From NCBI RefSeq assembly GCF_002117125.1, contig NZ_CP019344.1, forward strand, positions 1,488,001 to 1,552,000: 64,000 nt of DNA. The letters are read 5' to 3'. The position numbers and the translations under genes were made by a program. The notes below the pieces were generated by a model that saw nothing but the letters and a program-made list of their open reading frames with translations, did not search any database and was not told the DNA's origin. This document shows, piece by piece, positions 16,999 through 25,962 of this stretch (position 1 is its first letter; the number at the start of each line of letters is the position of its first letter). The DNA is from Nonlabens spongiae. Lineage in GTDB: Bacteria > Bacteroidota > Bacteroidia > Flavobacteriales > Flavobacteriaceae.

Positions 16999-18453
16999 GT
17001 GAAGATTCTCGATCGTTACATACTGGTCCAGTACGTAAAAACCTTTTTGAGCGTTTTTACAGTACTCATGTTTATTCTTGTATTGCAGGCCATATGGCTG
17101 TATATCAAAGAACTGGCAGGGAAGGATCTGGATGTAGTCACGATCGTAAAATTTCTTTATTACAGCATGCCCGTTGCCGTGCCTATTGCATTGCCGTTAA
17201 GCGTTTTGCTAGCGGCAATTTTGGTATTTGGTAATATGGCTGAGAACTATGAGTTTGCCGCAATGAAATCAAACGGTATTTCATTGCAGCGCGCCATGAG
17301 ATCTCTGACCATCGTTATCTTGGGAATAGGTTTCACCTCATTCTTTTTTGCTAATTCTGTGATTCCATGGGGATACCTCAAACAGCGTAACCTACGTCAA
17401 AATATTGCCAAGGTGAAACCGGCAATGGTTATTACTGAGGGAGTTTTCAATCAAGTAGGCGACATCAACATTAGGGTAGAAGAAAAATCTGGTGATCGTG
17501 GTCAGTTTCTGGAAGACGTGATCATTCATAAACGAAACCCAAAAAAAACAGGCAATTTTACAGTAATAAAGAGTGAGCGAGGTGAGCTAAAAAGTTCGCT
17601 CAACTCAAATGTGATTCAACTGGTTCTGTACAACGGTAATTATTACGATGACTTACAACTCAAAGATCCTGTCAAGCAGAGAAACCTGCCTTTTGTTAGA
17701 AGTTATTTTGAAGAATACACCATCAATGTAGATGTCTCCAGCCTCAACGACGTTGACATGGATGAAGAAGCGATTACAGATAATCACCGCATGCTCAAGA
17801 TGAATGAGCTTATGATAAGATTAGATTCCTTTGACCGTGATTTGAAAACGGGCATGAAGACGTATCGTGAAAACCAGCACGCAAAATGGAAGCCTGAGTA
17901 TTTCAATCGTGCCGTCGCTTCTGATCTTGACACCATTACCACTTTTTCAAATACAAAAAACTTTTTTGCTGATTTAAATAATACCGATCAAAGCCGGGCC
18001 ATTAATGCAGCTGTCAACAAAATACGCAATCAAAAAGCAACAGTCAAAAATCGACTGGAACAAATGAAGCGCGAAGAAAAAAGGCTGGCTACTCACAAGA
18101 TTGAAATCCACAAGAAGTTTGTACTAGGTTCAGCGTGTGTAATCTTATTCTTTATAGGCGCACCACTGGGCGCGATCATAAGAAAGGGAGGAATGGGACT
18201 TCCACTTGTAGTAGCAACTATCTTTTTCTTAGCCTATCACTTCATAAACATTTTTGCAGAAAAATCTGCTCAGCAAGGTGCAATGCCAGCATGGCTAGGA
18301 GCTTGGATGGGAACGCTTATTATCTTCCCACTAGGAATCATCTTGACATACCGGGCAACTACAGATCAAGGATTTTTTGATCTGTCTGGTACGATTAAGG
18401 GCTGGTTTGTAGCTAAAAAAGCCTCAAAAGCAAAGACTGCCCCATCTCAATAG
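16999..18453 (+). CDS. LptF/LptG-family permease
   Basis: A 484-residue inner-membrane protein of the YjgP/YjgQ (LptF/LptG) family, part of the lipopolysaccharide export ABC transporter. It starts at GTG two bases after the lolA-like stop. Three N-terminal transmembrane helices (within 1-110) flank MKSNGISLQRAMR, the coupling-helix region, then a large periplasmic beta domain (about 130-370) and three C-terminal helices (about 375-465). Bacteroidetes versions have a longer periplasmic insert, as here. With the OstA-like protein further on it suggests a set of LPS transport genes nearby. Confidence 0.9.
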   Translation: MKILDRYILVQYVKTFLSVFTVLMFILVLQAIWLYIKELAGKDLDVVTIVKFLYYSMPVAVPIALPLSVLLAAILVFGNMAENYEFAAMKSNGISLQRAMRSLTIVILGIGFTSFFFANSVIPWGYLKQRNLRQNIAKVKPAMVITEGVFNQVGDINIRVEEKSGDRGQFLEDVIIHKRNPKKTGNFTVIKSERGELKSSLNSNVIQLVLYNGNYYDDLQLKDPVKQRNLPFVRSYFEEYTINVDVSSLNDVDMDEEAITDNHRMLKMNELMIRLDSFDRDLKTGMKTYRENQHAKWKPEYFNRAVASDLDTITTFSNTKNFFADLNNTDQSRAINAAVNKIRNQKATVKNRLEQMKREEKRLATHKIEIHKKFVLGSACVILFFIGAPLGAIIRKGGMGLPLVVATIFFLAYHFINIFAEKSAQQGAMPAWLGAWMGTLIIFPLGIILTYRATTDQGFFDLSGTIKGWFVAKKASKAKTAPSQ

Positions 18454-18454
18454 T

Positions 18455-18462
18455 TATCTTTG
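18455..18462 (+). promoter_or_regulatory. Candidate -7 box TATCTTTG for ribB
   Basis: Canonical TAnnTTTG form placed directly after the permease stop, 20 nt before the ribB ATG. It suggests ribB can be transcribed independently of the ftsK operon. Confidence 0.5.
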
Positions 18463-18482
18463 TTGAAATCGAGAATTCATTC

Positions 18483-19631
18483 ATGATTACGACAGAAAAA
18501 GCTCCCCAAACCATCAAATTGGACCGCATTGAAGATGCCATTGAAGATGTAAAAAATGGAAAAGTCATCATCGTTGTAGATGATGAAAATCGTGAAAACG
18601 AGGGTGATTTTCTCGCCAGTGCCGAAGCAGTCACTCCAGAGATGATCAACTTTATGGCGACTCATGGTCGTGGCTTGATATGTTGTCCCATCACTGCCTC
18701 AAGGGTCAAAGAGCTCGATCTATCCATGATGGTAAATAATAATTCTGATCCCATGGAAACTGCGTTTACCGTTTCCGTAGATCTACGTGGACATGGTGTA
18801 ACTACGGGCATCAGTGCTTCTGATCGTGCGAAAACAATCAAAGCTATCATTGATCCCGATACGCAGTCACATGATTTGAGCAAGCCAGGTCATATATTTC
18901 CGCTCAAGGCAAAAGACGGTGGCGTATTGCGCCGCACGGGTCATACTGAGGCTGCAGTAGATTTTGCAAGACTTGCAGGTCACAAACCTGCCGGTGTGAT
19001 CGTAGAAATCATGAATGAAGACGGAACCATGGCGAGATTGCCCCAACTGGTTGAAGTGGCAAAGAAACATGACCTCAAACTGGTAAGTATTGAAGATCTG
19101 GTGGCTTACCGCATGAAACATGACAGCTTGATCGTGAAGAAGGAAGATTTCAACCTGACCACACGTTTTGGTGAATACAGGTTGAGAGCCTATCAACAAA
19201 CTACAAACGATCAAATTCACATCGCGCTGACTTTGGGAAGTTGGGAAGATGGCGAGACCGTGCTAACCAGAATGAACAGTACCCAAGTCAATAACGACCT
19301 CTTCTCTACCCTCACCAGCGATGCAGATCGCAAGATCGACGCGATGTTTGATCAATTAAATGAAGAAGGCCGCGGTGCGATTGTCTTCATCAATCAGCAG
19401 TTTGAGCCAGAAAATATGCTCGGCCGACTGGAGCAGCTGAAGAAATTGCAAAAGAACGGTGAGCATAAAGCTCCTCGACGCAATCTTGATAATAAGGACT
19501 ACGGTATCGGCGCTCAGATTTTACACGACCTGCACATCAGCAAGATCAAATTGATGACTAACTCAGAACAGAGCAAACGCATCGGTATGATAGGTTATGG
19601 CCTTGAGATCGTTGAGACTGTAAGTTATTAG
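18483..19631 (+). CDS. ribB: DHBP synthase with degenerate GTP cyclohydrolase II domain
   Basis: A 382-residue protein with the layout of bifunctional RibBA. The N-terminal half (about 1-205) is an intact 3,4-dihydroxy-2-butanone 4-phosphate synthase: DDENRENEGDFL, HGRGLICCP, GHGVTTGISA and RRTGHTEAAVD. The C-terminal half aligns with GTP cyclohydrolase II (TRFGEYRLRAY at its start, YGIGAQILHDL and GYGLEIVE at its end) but has lost the zinc cysteines: the usual HSECLTGD...RCDCG is NSTQVNND...TSDAD, and the RQEGRGIGL arginine motif is gone. So only the ribulose 5-phosphate to DHBP step of riboflavin synthesis is expected from this gene. Confidence 0.93.
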   Translation: MITTEKAPQTIKLDRIEDAIEDVKNGKVIIVVDDENRENEGDFLASAEAVTPEMINFMATHGRGLICCPITASRVKELDLSMMVNNNSDPMETAFTVSVDLRGHGVTTGISASDRAKTIKAIIDPDTQSHDLSKPGHIFPLKAKDGGVLRRTGHTEAAVDFARLAGHKPAGVIVEIMNEDGTMARLPQLVEVAKKHDLKLVSIEDLVAYRMKHDSLIVKKEDFNLTTRFGEYRLRAYQQTTNDQIHIALTLGSWEDGETVLTRMNSTQVNNDLFSTLTSDADRKIDAMFDQLNEEGRGAIVFINQQFEPENMLGRLEQLKKLQKNGEHKAPRRNLDNKDYGIGAQILHDLHISKIKLMTNSEQSKRIGMIGYGLEIVETVSY

Positions 19632-19648
19632 GAGATGTAATGTTATCT

Positions 19649-19664
19649 CGCTTTCGCGAAAGCG
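19649..19664. repeat. Palindromic 16-mer CGCTTTCGCGAAAGCG (intergenic)
   Basis: Perfect copy in the 59-nt gap between ribB and murQ, both on the plus strand. Confidence 0.95.
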
Positions 19665-19690
19665 AAAACCCATAGAATTCACTAATTATC

Positions 19691-20506
19691 ATGGAATTTT
19701 TAAAAACCACAGAGCAAGAAAGTCTTCATAAAGATCTCGAGCAGAAAAATACACTTGAGCTGCTTGAAGCTATTAATGCGGAAGATCAAAAGGTGGCTAT
19801 AGCGGTTCAAAAATGTATTCCAGCTATACAGTCGTTGATTGATGACATCGTTCCAAAAATGAAAGATGGCGGCAGACTTTTTTATATAGGTGCGGGTACG
19901 AGTGGTCGTCTGGGAATTTTAGATGCGAGTGAGTGTCCTCCTACCTTTGGTGTTGCTCCTGACAGAATCTTGGGTCTTATTGCTGGTGGCGATGCTGCTA
20001 TAAGGAATGCGGTAGAAAATGCCGAGGATGATACAGATCAGGCTTTCAAGGACCTTGCAGAATACCATATTAATGAAAACGACGTTGTGATAGGAATTGC
20101 AGCAAGTGGTACAACGCCTTATATATTAGGAGGTTTGAGAGATTGCCAGAAAAATGGAATCTTAACAGGCGGCATCACTTGCAATGTGGATAGCCCGCTG
20201 GATCGACTTGCAGATCATTCAATCGTTCCCGTGGTAGGACCTGAATTTATTACGGGCAGCAGCCGTATGAAAGCAGGTACCGCACAGAAGATGGTATTGA
20301 ACATGATCAGTACTGCAGTGATGGTACAACTGGGGCACGTGAAAGGAAACAAAATGGTTGATATGCAATTAAGTAATGACAAGTTAGTAGATCGTGGTAC
20401 GCGAATGATAATGGAATCTACCGGTTTAGATTATGATAAGGCACGCCTGCTACTTAAAACTCATGGTAGTGTAAGAACCGCATTACAAAAAACAGATGTT
20501 TGTTAA
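19691..20506 (+). CDS. murQ: N-acetylmuramic acid 6-phosphate etherase
   Basis: A 271-residue SIS-domain lyase that cleaves the lactyl ether of MurNAc 6-phosphate to GlcNAc 6-phosphate, for recycling of cell-wall sugars. Signatures are FYIGAGTSGRLGILDASECPP at about 72-92 (two adjacent motifs), GIAASGTTPYI and GSSRMKAGTAQKMVLNM. It is slightly shorter than E. coli MurQ (298), lacking part of the C-terminal UBA-like tail. The following DUF6095-like gene overlaps the stop codon by one base (TAATG), implying coupling. Confidence 0.94.
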   Translation: MEFLKTTEQESLHKDLEQKNTLELLEAINAEDQKVAIAVQKCIPAIQSLIDDIVPKMKDGGRLFYIGAGTSGRLGILDASECPPTFGVAPDRILGLIAGGDAAIRNAVENAEDDTDQAFKDLAEYHINENDVVIGIAASGTTPYILGGLRDCQKNGILTGGITCNVDSPLDRLADHSIVPVVGPEFITGSSRMKAGTAQKMVLNMISTAVMVQLGHVKGNKMVDMQLSNDKLVDRGTRMIMESTGLDYDKARLLLKTHGSVRTALQKTDVC

Positions 20507-20739
20507 TGGAACAGCCTTCTACAGACAGACAAGTATTGACTAAAGGAATCCAGAGGATGGCTTTGAGTTTGTTCTTTATCTTTTCCGGACCTATTTTAGT
20601 TTATATAGGTGCTGGAAGTGATCACCCCATTATTTTCTTAATGCCGGGTATTGCAATTTGTATTCTGGCAGTAGTCTTTATGTTTCAAGGTATCAAACTG
20701 ATATTAGACTCGATGTTTAAAACTGATAAGACTCGGTAA
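20506..20739 (+). CDS. Small two-helix membrane protein (DUF6095-like)
   Basis: A 77-residue protein read from ATG 20506 (an in-frame TTG at 20500 is less likely). It has an N-terminal polar stretch, two hydrophobic helices (about 17-37 and 43-64) and a basic end (KTDKTR). It resembles short Flavobacteriaceae membrane proteins that I recall under DUF6095. It overlaps the murQ stop by one base. No function is known; coupling to murQ hints at an envelope role but does not prove it. Confidence 0.75.
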   Translation: MEQPSTDRQVLTKGIQRMALSLFFIFSGPILVYIGAGSDHPIIFLMPGIAICILAVVFMFQGIKLILDSMFKTDKTR

Positions 20740-20806
20740 ATTATGCATGCTTTTTATGTTAGATTTTGGCTTGTTATTTGATTTCATGAACCGATGATAC
20801 AGTAGT

Positions 20807-22522
20807 ATGAAGAATATCTCTAATTTTCTTTTTTTCGCTATTATCCTAGTAACAGTTGTTGCCACGGCTCAAGAAAGACCTGCTGACTCTTTGATAAAAG
20901 TTAAGGGTAGTAGTTCGTTTATTGACGAAATCAATATTCCTGACGCCGTAGTTTACTCTAAAACCAATAATAAACAAGTCTATATCGAGCACCGAGGCAT
21001 CAAGATGTGGTGTGATCAAGCGCTCTTCTATACAAAAGATAATTTTGTTCGAGCCATAGGAAATGTGCGCATGAATCAGGGAGATAGCTTAAAAATGCAA
21101 TCCCGATTTGCTCAATATGATGGAAATTCAAAATTAGCCTTTGCAAACGGCAATGTGGTCATGACTAATCCTGACACGACACTTAAAACGGACTCTCTTT
21201 TCTTTGATCGAGTAAAACAAGAAGCTTATTACCGTAGTGGCGGGACAGTAAGAGACACCGCAAGCACTTTAACTAGCCGGATAGGTCGTTTCTTTGTAAA
21301 AGAAAGTAGGTATCAGTTCCTGGATGATGTGGTGGTCAAGAACAAGGAATACACGATCAATAGTCCTCACCTGAATTATTATACGGAGACGGGTCATGCA
21401 TTTCTATATGGACCTTCTACGATTACCAGTTCCACGAGCAAAGTCTACTGCGAGCGCGGTTTTTATGATACTCGAGCAGATACTGGATACTTTGTAAAAA
21501 ACTCAAAAATCGATTACAACAATCGCACGATCTGGGGCGATAGTTTGTACTTTGATCGGAATCGGGCATTTGCTAGTGCGACAAACAACATTATTGTTCT
21601 CGACACTATTAACAACTCGATCATTAACGGTCACTACGCCGAGGTCTTCAGGGAAAAAGACAGTGTTTTTATTACCAAACGTGCTGTTGCCATAAGCACT
21701 GAAAATCAAGACAGTATTTACATTCACGCCGATACGCTTATGGTAACTGGCCCAGAAAATGATCGCGTGATAAGAGGTTTCCATGATGCTCGTTTGTTCA
21801 AAAGCGATTTAAGCGGTAAATCTGACAGTATCATAAGTATACAAAAGGAGGGCATTACCAAAATGCTTACTCGACCAATACTATGGAACAATAACAGCCA
21901 GATAACTGGTGATAGCATTTTCATTTATGGGAATACAGAAACAGAAAAGCTAGATTCACTGCTAGTGACTGAAAACGCTTTTATGATCGATCAAGATTCC
22001 AGTGGTGGGTTCAGTCAAGTGAAAGGAAAGCAATTAGTAGGTTATTTCAATGATAACAATGAAATGCGAGAAGTCCACATTAATAAAAATGTGGAAAATT
22101 TGATTTACACGAGAGATGAATTTGGCAAGCTGATCGGGATCAATAAAGGAACTAGCGGAAGAATGATTGTTGAATTTGAGGAAAAGGCAATCGTAATGAT
22201 CACCACCCTTGATAATCCAGATGATAAGACTTACCCTCCTGATCAACTTGAAGAAAATGCACGTAAGATGCGTGGTTTCAAGTGGCGCGGAGATGAACAG
22301 TTGCTTACAAGAAATGATTTATTTAAGGGTAAGCTCGCTCCTGTGCTACCCATTATAAGAGGTATACCACCGCCAGCGGTTGAAGAAGATTTTTTCAAGA
22401 GTCTTGAAGACATCAAGCTTAATGAAAATTCTAGGGTTAAGAAAAAAGACCTCAAGACGCGTAAGAAAGATCAGATCGCAGTCCCCTTAAGTCAAAGCGC
22501 AGTAAAAACGTCTGAAAATTGA
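20807..22522 (+). CDS. OstA/LptA-like periplasmic protein
   Basis: A 571-residue exported protein with signal peptide (cleavage near TAQE, about residue 22) and repeated OstA-type beta strands through residues 30-470, for example MWCDQALFYTKDNFVRAIGN, DSLKMQSRFAQYDG and TTLKTDSLFFD. Such proteins in Bacteroidetes correspond to the LptA/OstA_2 group and are assumed to carry LPS across the periplasm. The C-terminal 90 residues are basic and proline-rich (IRGIPPPAVEED). Its stop overlaps the TTG start of the aminotransferase gene by 4 nt. Confidence 0.85.
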   Translation: MKNISNFLFFAIILVTVVATAQERPADSLIKVKGSSSFIDEINIPDAVVYSKTNNKQVYIEHRGIKMWCDQALFYTKDNFVRAIGNVRMNQGDSLKMQSRFAQYDGNSKLAFANGNVVMTNPDTTLKTDSLFFDRVKQEAYYRSGGTVRDTASTLTSRIGRFFVKESRYQFLDDVVVKNKEYTINSPHLNYYTETGHAFLYGPSTITSSTSKVYCERGFYDTRADTGYFVKNSKIDYNNRTIWGDSLYFDRNRAFASATNNIIVLDTINNSIINGHYAEVFREKDSVFITKRAVAISTENQDSIYIHADTLMVTGPENDRVIRGFHDARLFKSDLSGKSDSIISIQKEGITKMLTRPILWNNNSQITGDSIFIYGNTETEKLDSLLVTENAFMIDQDSSGGFSQVKGKQLVGYFNDNNEMREVHINKNVENLIYTRDEFGKLIGINKGTSGRMIVEFEEKAIVMITTLDNPDDKTYPPDQLEENARKMRGFKWRGDEQLLTRNDLFKGKLAPVLPIIRGIPPPAVEEDFFKSLEDIKLNENSRVKKKDLKTRKKDQIAVPLSQSAVKTSEN

Positions 22523-23703
22523 GCAAAAACGATTTTTTCAAATATCAGGCGCCCACTACTCCATTTGCTCCTGGAATTGAGATAGAAAAAGCTGAAGGCT
22601 GCACCATAATAGATAAGGATGGTAATGAATATCTAGATCTAGTTGCCGGTGTCAGTGCCTTACCTCTAGGCCATAGGCATCCTGAAGTAGTGAAGGCCAT
22701 GAAAGATCAGATAGATAAGTATCTGCATGTAATGGTTTACGGTGAGTTTTCTCAGGATCCGGCTGTTCAACTCTGTAAAAAACTCGCTGACTTATTGCCA
22801 GAGCCACTCGACATGACCTATTTAGTCAATAGTGGAACTGAGGCGATTGAAGCCTCTATTAAACTGGCACGACGGGCTACGGGTCGCTCAGAAATCGTAG
22901 CCATGAAAAATTGCTATCATGGCAACACACTTGGCTCACTGAGTTTGAGTGATTATGAAGAGCGCAAGGCTCCTTTCAGACCTCTCTTGCCTGATGTAAA
23001 AAACATCAAGTTTAATTGCTTTGCAGACATAAATCTAATCACACATCATACAGCTGGTGTTATTTTAGAAAGTATACAGGGTGGTGCTGGTTTCATTATA
23101 CCGGACTCAAGATGGTGGAAAGCGTTGTTTGACCGTTGTCGTAAGGTGGGAGCGCTCATCATTTTGGATGAAATCCAGCCAGGTATGGGTCGTACTGGTG
23201 CATTATTTTATTTTCAGAAATTGGGACTTGTCCCTGACATCGTGGTTTCAGGCAAAGGTCTGGGAGGCGGTATGCCTATCAGTTCTTTGACCGCCTCGAG
23301 TGAGCACCTTAAACTTTTTGCATCAAATCCCATGTTAGGCCACATTACAACTTTTGGTGGAAATCCAGTGATTGCCGCAGCTGCCCTAGCGACACTTTCG
23401 GTTATAGATCGAGATTTAAAAAGCTTTGATGTTGAGGGTAAAGAATTACGCTTTCGCGAAAGCTTAAACAATCAACACATCGTTGAAATAAGAGGTACCG
23501 GTCTGATGCTTGCTGTCATTTTAAAAGACGATCAACATACCGCAGCCATAGTGGATCGATGCAGGGAAAACGGCGTGCTCTTCTTCTTGCTGCTATTTGA
23601 AAAGCGCGCGGTTCGCATCACGCCGCCACTCACGATAAGCCCGAACGAGATTGATCACGCCTGTGGGGTCCTTCTGGAAGCTATCGATCACTTCTATAAA
23701 TAA
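22519..23703 (+). CDS. Class III (fold I) PLP aminotransferase
   Basis: A 394-residue pyridoxal-phosphate aminotransferase of the acetylornithine/ornithine group, TTG start. Signatures include LVNSGTEAIEASIKLAR, NCYHGNTLGSLSLS, the cofactor-binding LDEIQPGMGRTG and the catalytic lysine in VVSGKGLGGGMP near 250. Substrate cannot be fixed; the family includes ArgD, and no other arginine-synthesis genes are in the window. It overlaps the OstA-like gene by 4 nt. A palindromic core near the 3' end encodes part of LRFRESL. Confidence 0.85.
   Translation: MSKNDFFKYQAPTTPFAPGIEIEKAEGCTIIDKDGNEYLDLVAGVSALPLGHRHPEVVKAMKDQIDKYLHVMVYGEFSQDPAVQLCKKLADLLPEPLDMTYLVNSGTEAIEASIKLARRATGRSEIVAMKNCYHGNTLGSLSLSDYEERKAPFRPLLPDVKNIKFNCFADINLITHHTAGVILESIQGGAGFIIPDSRWWKALFDRCRKVGALIILDEIQPGMGRTGALFYFQKLGLVPDIVVSGKGLGGGMPISSLTASSEHLKLFASNPMLGHITTFGGNPVIAAAALATLSVIDRDLKSFDVEGKELRFRESLNNQHIVEIRGTGLMLAVILKDDQHTAAIVDRCRENGVLFFLLLFEKRAVRITPPLTISPNEIDHACGVLLEAIDHFYK
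23450..23463. repeat. Palindromic core GCTTTCGCGAAAGC inside a gene
   Basis: A 14-nt copy in the aminotransferase gene, translated in the RFRES frame near residue 315. Confidence 0.95.
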
Positions 23704-23805
23704 TTTACATGTTTATAACCTTGTTGACAATGGAAACGGCCAGACAACCGTTGTATGGATATAAATCAGAACTTAGTAAGGTCGTAATGAAAAAAACATT
23801 CCTTT

Positions 23806-25185
23806 ATGAGATTTGAGCTAAATGACGACGGACATCCCAGTATTGTAAAATTTGAATCCATGATGGATTCCAACCAAGTAGGTTTCTTTGATAGCGAGGA
23901 ATTTGAAGAAATAATCGACTACTACATGGAAATGGGTAAAGTGGAAAAAGCACGTAAAGCTATTTCACTAGCTATTTCCCAGCACCCTAGTTCGGTCAAT
24001 TTGCGACTTTTCAAAGCGGAGCTTTTGATTTTTGACAACAAATTTGAACTCGCACACACACTCCTTAACGAGTTGCACTTACTGGAACCCAATAATGCAG
24101 AGATATATATTCAAAAAGCAAATATCTACTCAAAGACTGAAAATCATAATAAAGCTATACGCTTACTAGAACTGGCCGCCGAAGTTACTGAAGATCAATC
24201 AGACGTGTTTAATCTTATAGGAATGGAACAGCTATTCTTAGAGAACTACTCAGACGCTAAGGAAAATTTCATCAAATGCCTTGAACTGGATCGAGAGGAC
24301 TATTCTGCTCTATACAATATCATGTATTGTTTTGATTTCTTGCATGAGGATCAAGAGGCTATCTCTTTTCTAGAGGATTATCTGGATAAAAAACCGTATT
24401 GCGAGGTTGCCTGGCATCAATTAGGAAAGCAGTATTTTAACCTGAAAGATTATGAAAAAGCTTTAACCGCTTATGATTTTGCCATTATTTCAAACGATCG
24501 TTTTATAGGCGCCTACCTTGAGAAGGGAAAAGTGCTGGAAAAATTGAAAAGATATAATGAGGCAATAGAACAATATCAAATGACCTTGGGCTTAGATGAC
24601 CCTACCAGCTTTGCTTATCTACGATTAGGAAAATGTTTCCTTAAACTTAAAAAGGCAGACCAAGCGATCTATAATTTCAACAAATGTGTTGAAGAAGACC
24701 CTTTACTTGATAAAGGATGGCTTGCCATCGTAGATTTTTACTGTGAGCGATTAGAGTTTCAAAAAGCACTAGGCTTCATGAATAAGGCGATAGATATAGA
24801 TCCAGAAAACGCGATGTACTGGACTAAATTTGCTAGGATCAACCTGAAGCTGAATTTTTATGAGGAAGCTGAATATGGGTATCGACGTGCCATGGAGCTG
24901 GGTAATTATGAATTTGATCTGTGGATAGACCGTGCAGATATCTTGATAGAGCTAGGTGAATATAGAGCGCTTATTGTAAATGTAGAGCATGGATTAGAGT
25001 TCTATCCAAACAATCCAGATCTACTTTTAAGGATGGGGGTGATTATGCTTAAGATCGGTAAAGAAACGGAGGGTATTTATCATCTTCAAACTGCACTTAA
25101 GGCTGATCCATCTCTTATCAAAACGATTTTTGACCAATTTTCAGACATTGTTTCTTCCCGACAACTGGCTTACCTGATAGATTGA
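23806..25185 (+). CDS. Tetratricopeptide repeat protein
   Basis: A 459-residue protein made almost entirely of TPR units (roughly ten or more), each about 34 residues, for example KAIRLLELAAEVTEDQ, KALTAYDFAIISNDRFIGAY, EAIEQYQMTLGLDDP and KALGFMNKAIDIDPENAMYW. There is no signal peptide or membrane segment, so it is probably a cytoplasmic scaffold. It ends 1 nt before the CpsB-like gene and is likely co-transcribed with it. Partner proteins are unknown. Confidence 0.9.
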   Translation: MRFELNDDGHPSIVKFESMMDSNQVGFFDSEEFEEIIDYYMEMGKVEKARKAISLAISQHPSSVNLRLFKAELLIFDNKFELAHTLLNELHLLEPNNAEIYIQKANIYSKTENHNKAIRLLELAAEVTEDQSDVFNLIGMEQLFLENYSDAKENFIKCLELDREDYSALYNIMYCFDFLHEDQEAISFLEDYLDKKPYCEVAWHQLGKQYFNLKDYEKALTAYDFAIISNDRFIGAYLEKGKVLEKLKRYNEAIEQYQMTLGLDDPTSFAYLRLGKCFLKLKKADQAIYNFNKCVEEDPLLDKGWLAIVDFYCERLEFQKALGFMNKAIDIDPENAMYWTKFARINLKLNFYEEAEYGYRRAMELGNYEFDLWIDRADILIELGEYRALIVNVEHGLEFYPNNPDLLLRMGVIMLKIGKETEGIYHLQTALKADPSLIKTIFDQFSDIVSSRQLAYLID

Positions 25186-25186
25186 T

Positions 25187-25930
25187 ATGTTTTTTTTTAG
25201 TAAGAAAGAATTTTTAATCGATCAATTCACAGATGGATTAATAGATATTCACAACCACTTATTACCTGGTCTGGATGATGGTTCTACGAGCATGGATACT
25301 ACCGTAGAAATGATCGAGCTCATGAAAGCCTGTAACATAACAAATGCTTATGTCACGCCCCACATCATGGAGGATTTTTATGAACTCAACACTCAGCTTA
25401 TAGGAGATAGGTTTGCTCAAGTTCAAATAGATATTGAAAATAATTATAGTCAACACAAGGGGTTTATGATCGATCATGCGAGTGAATACATGATCGACAG
25501 TCAATTTGAAACCCTCCTGGAGCATCGTGACATCAAGTGCTTATTTAACAATTATTTACTCTGTGAGCTGTCATATTTCCAGAAGCCTATCAACCTAGAA
25601 GATATTCTATTCAAAATGATCAGTTATGGTTACCAACCCATACTCGCTCATCCAGAACGTTATCGGTATTTGAAGGAAGAAGAGTTTATTGAATTACACA
25701 AGAAAGGCTTTAAATTTCAACTGAATCTCCTCTCTTTATCTGGATTTTATGGCAGCGATGCTAGGCAAAAGGCTCTCTATTTATTAGAAAATCAACGGTA
25801 TTCCTTTGTAGGGACAGATGCTCATAAAGCAAAACATTTAATGTCTCTAAAAGATATCCAACTTGTCAAAAAATCAATTAAATTTTTTGAGCCAGTTTTG
25901 GAAGAGCATTTATCAACATTCACGGTTTAG
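25187..25930 (+). CDS. CpsB/YwqE-type PHP-domain tyrosine phosphatase
   Basis: A 247-residue manganese-dependent phosphatase of the PHP superfamily. Metal-binding motifs are GLIDIHNHLLPGLDDG at about 17-32, VTPHIM near 57-62, ILAHPERYRYL near 155-165 and VGTDAHK near 205. CpsB/YwqE enzymes dephosphorylate the tyrosine autokinase that controls capsule and exopolysaccharide export. The gene lies convergent to the Wzc-like kinase gene, 32 nt away, which supports that pairing by position. Confidence 0.9.
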   Translation: MFFFSKKEFLIDQFTDGLIDIHNHLLPGLDDGSTSMDTTVEMIELMKACNITNAYVTPHIMEDFYELNTQLIGDRFAQVQIDIENNYSQHKGFMIDHASEYMIDSQFETLLEHRDIKCLFNNYLLCELSYFQKPINLEDILFKMISYGYQPILAHPERYRYLKEEEFIELHKKGFKFQLNLLSLSGFYGSDARQKALYLLENQRYSFVGTDAHKAKHLMSLKDIQLVKKSIKFFEPVLEEHLSTFTV

Positions 25931-25962
25931 ATTCCTCGCTAACCAGTGAACAAAAGCTAAAC

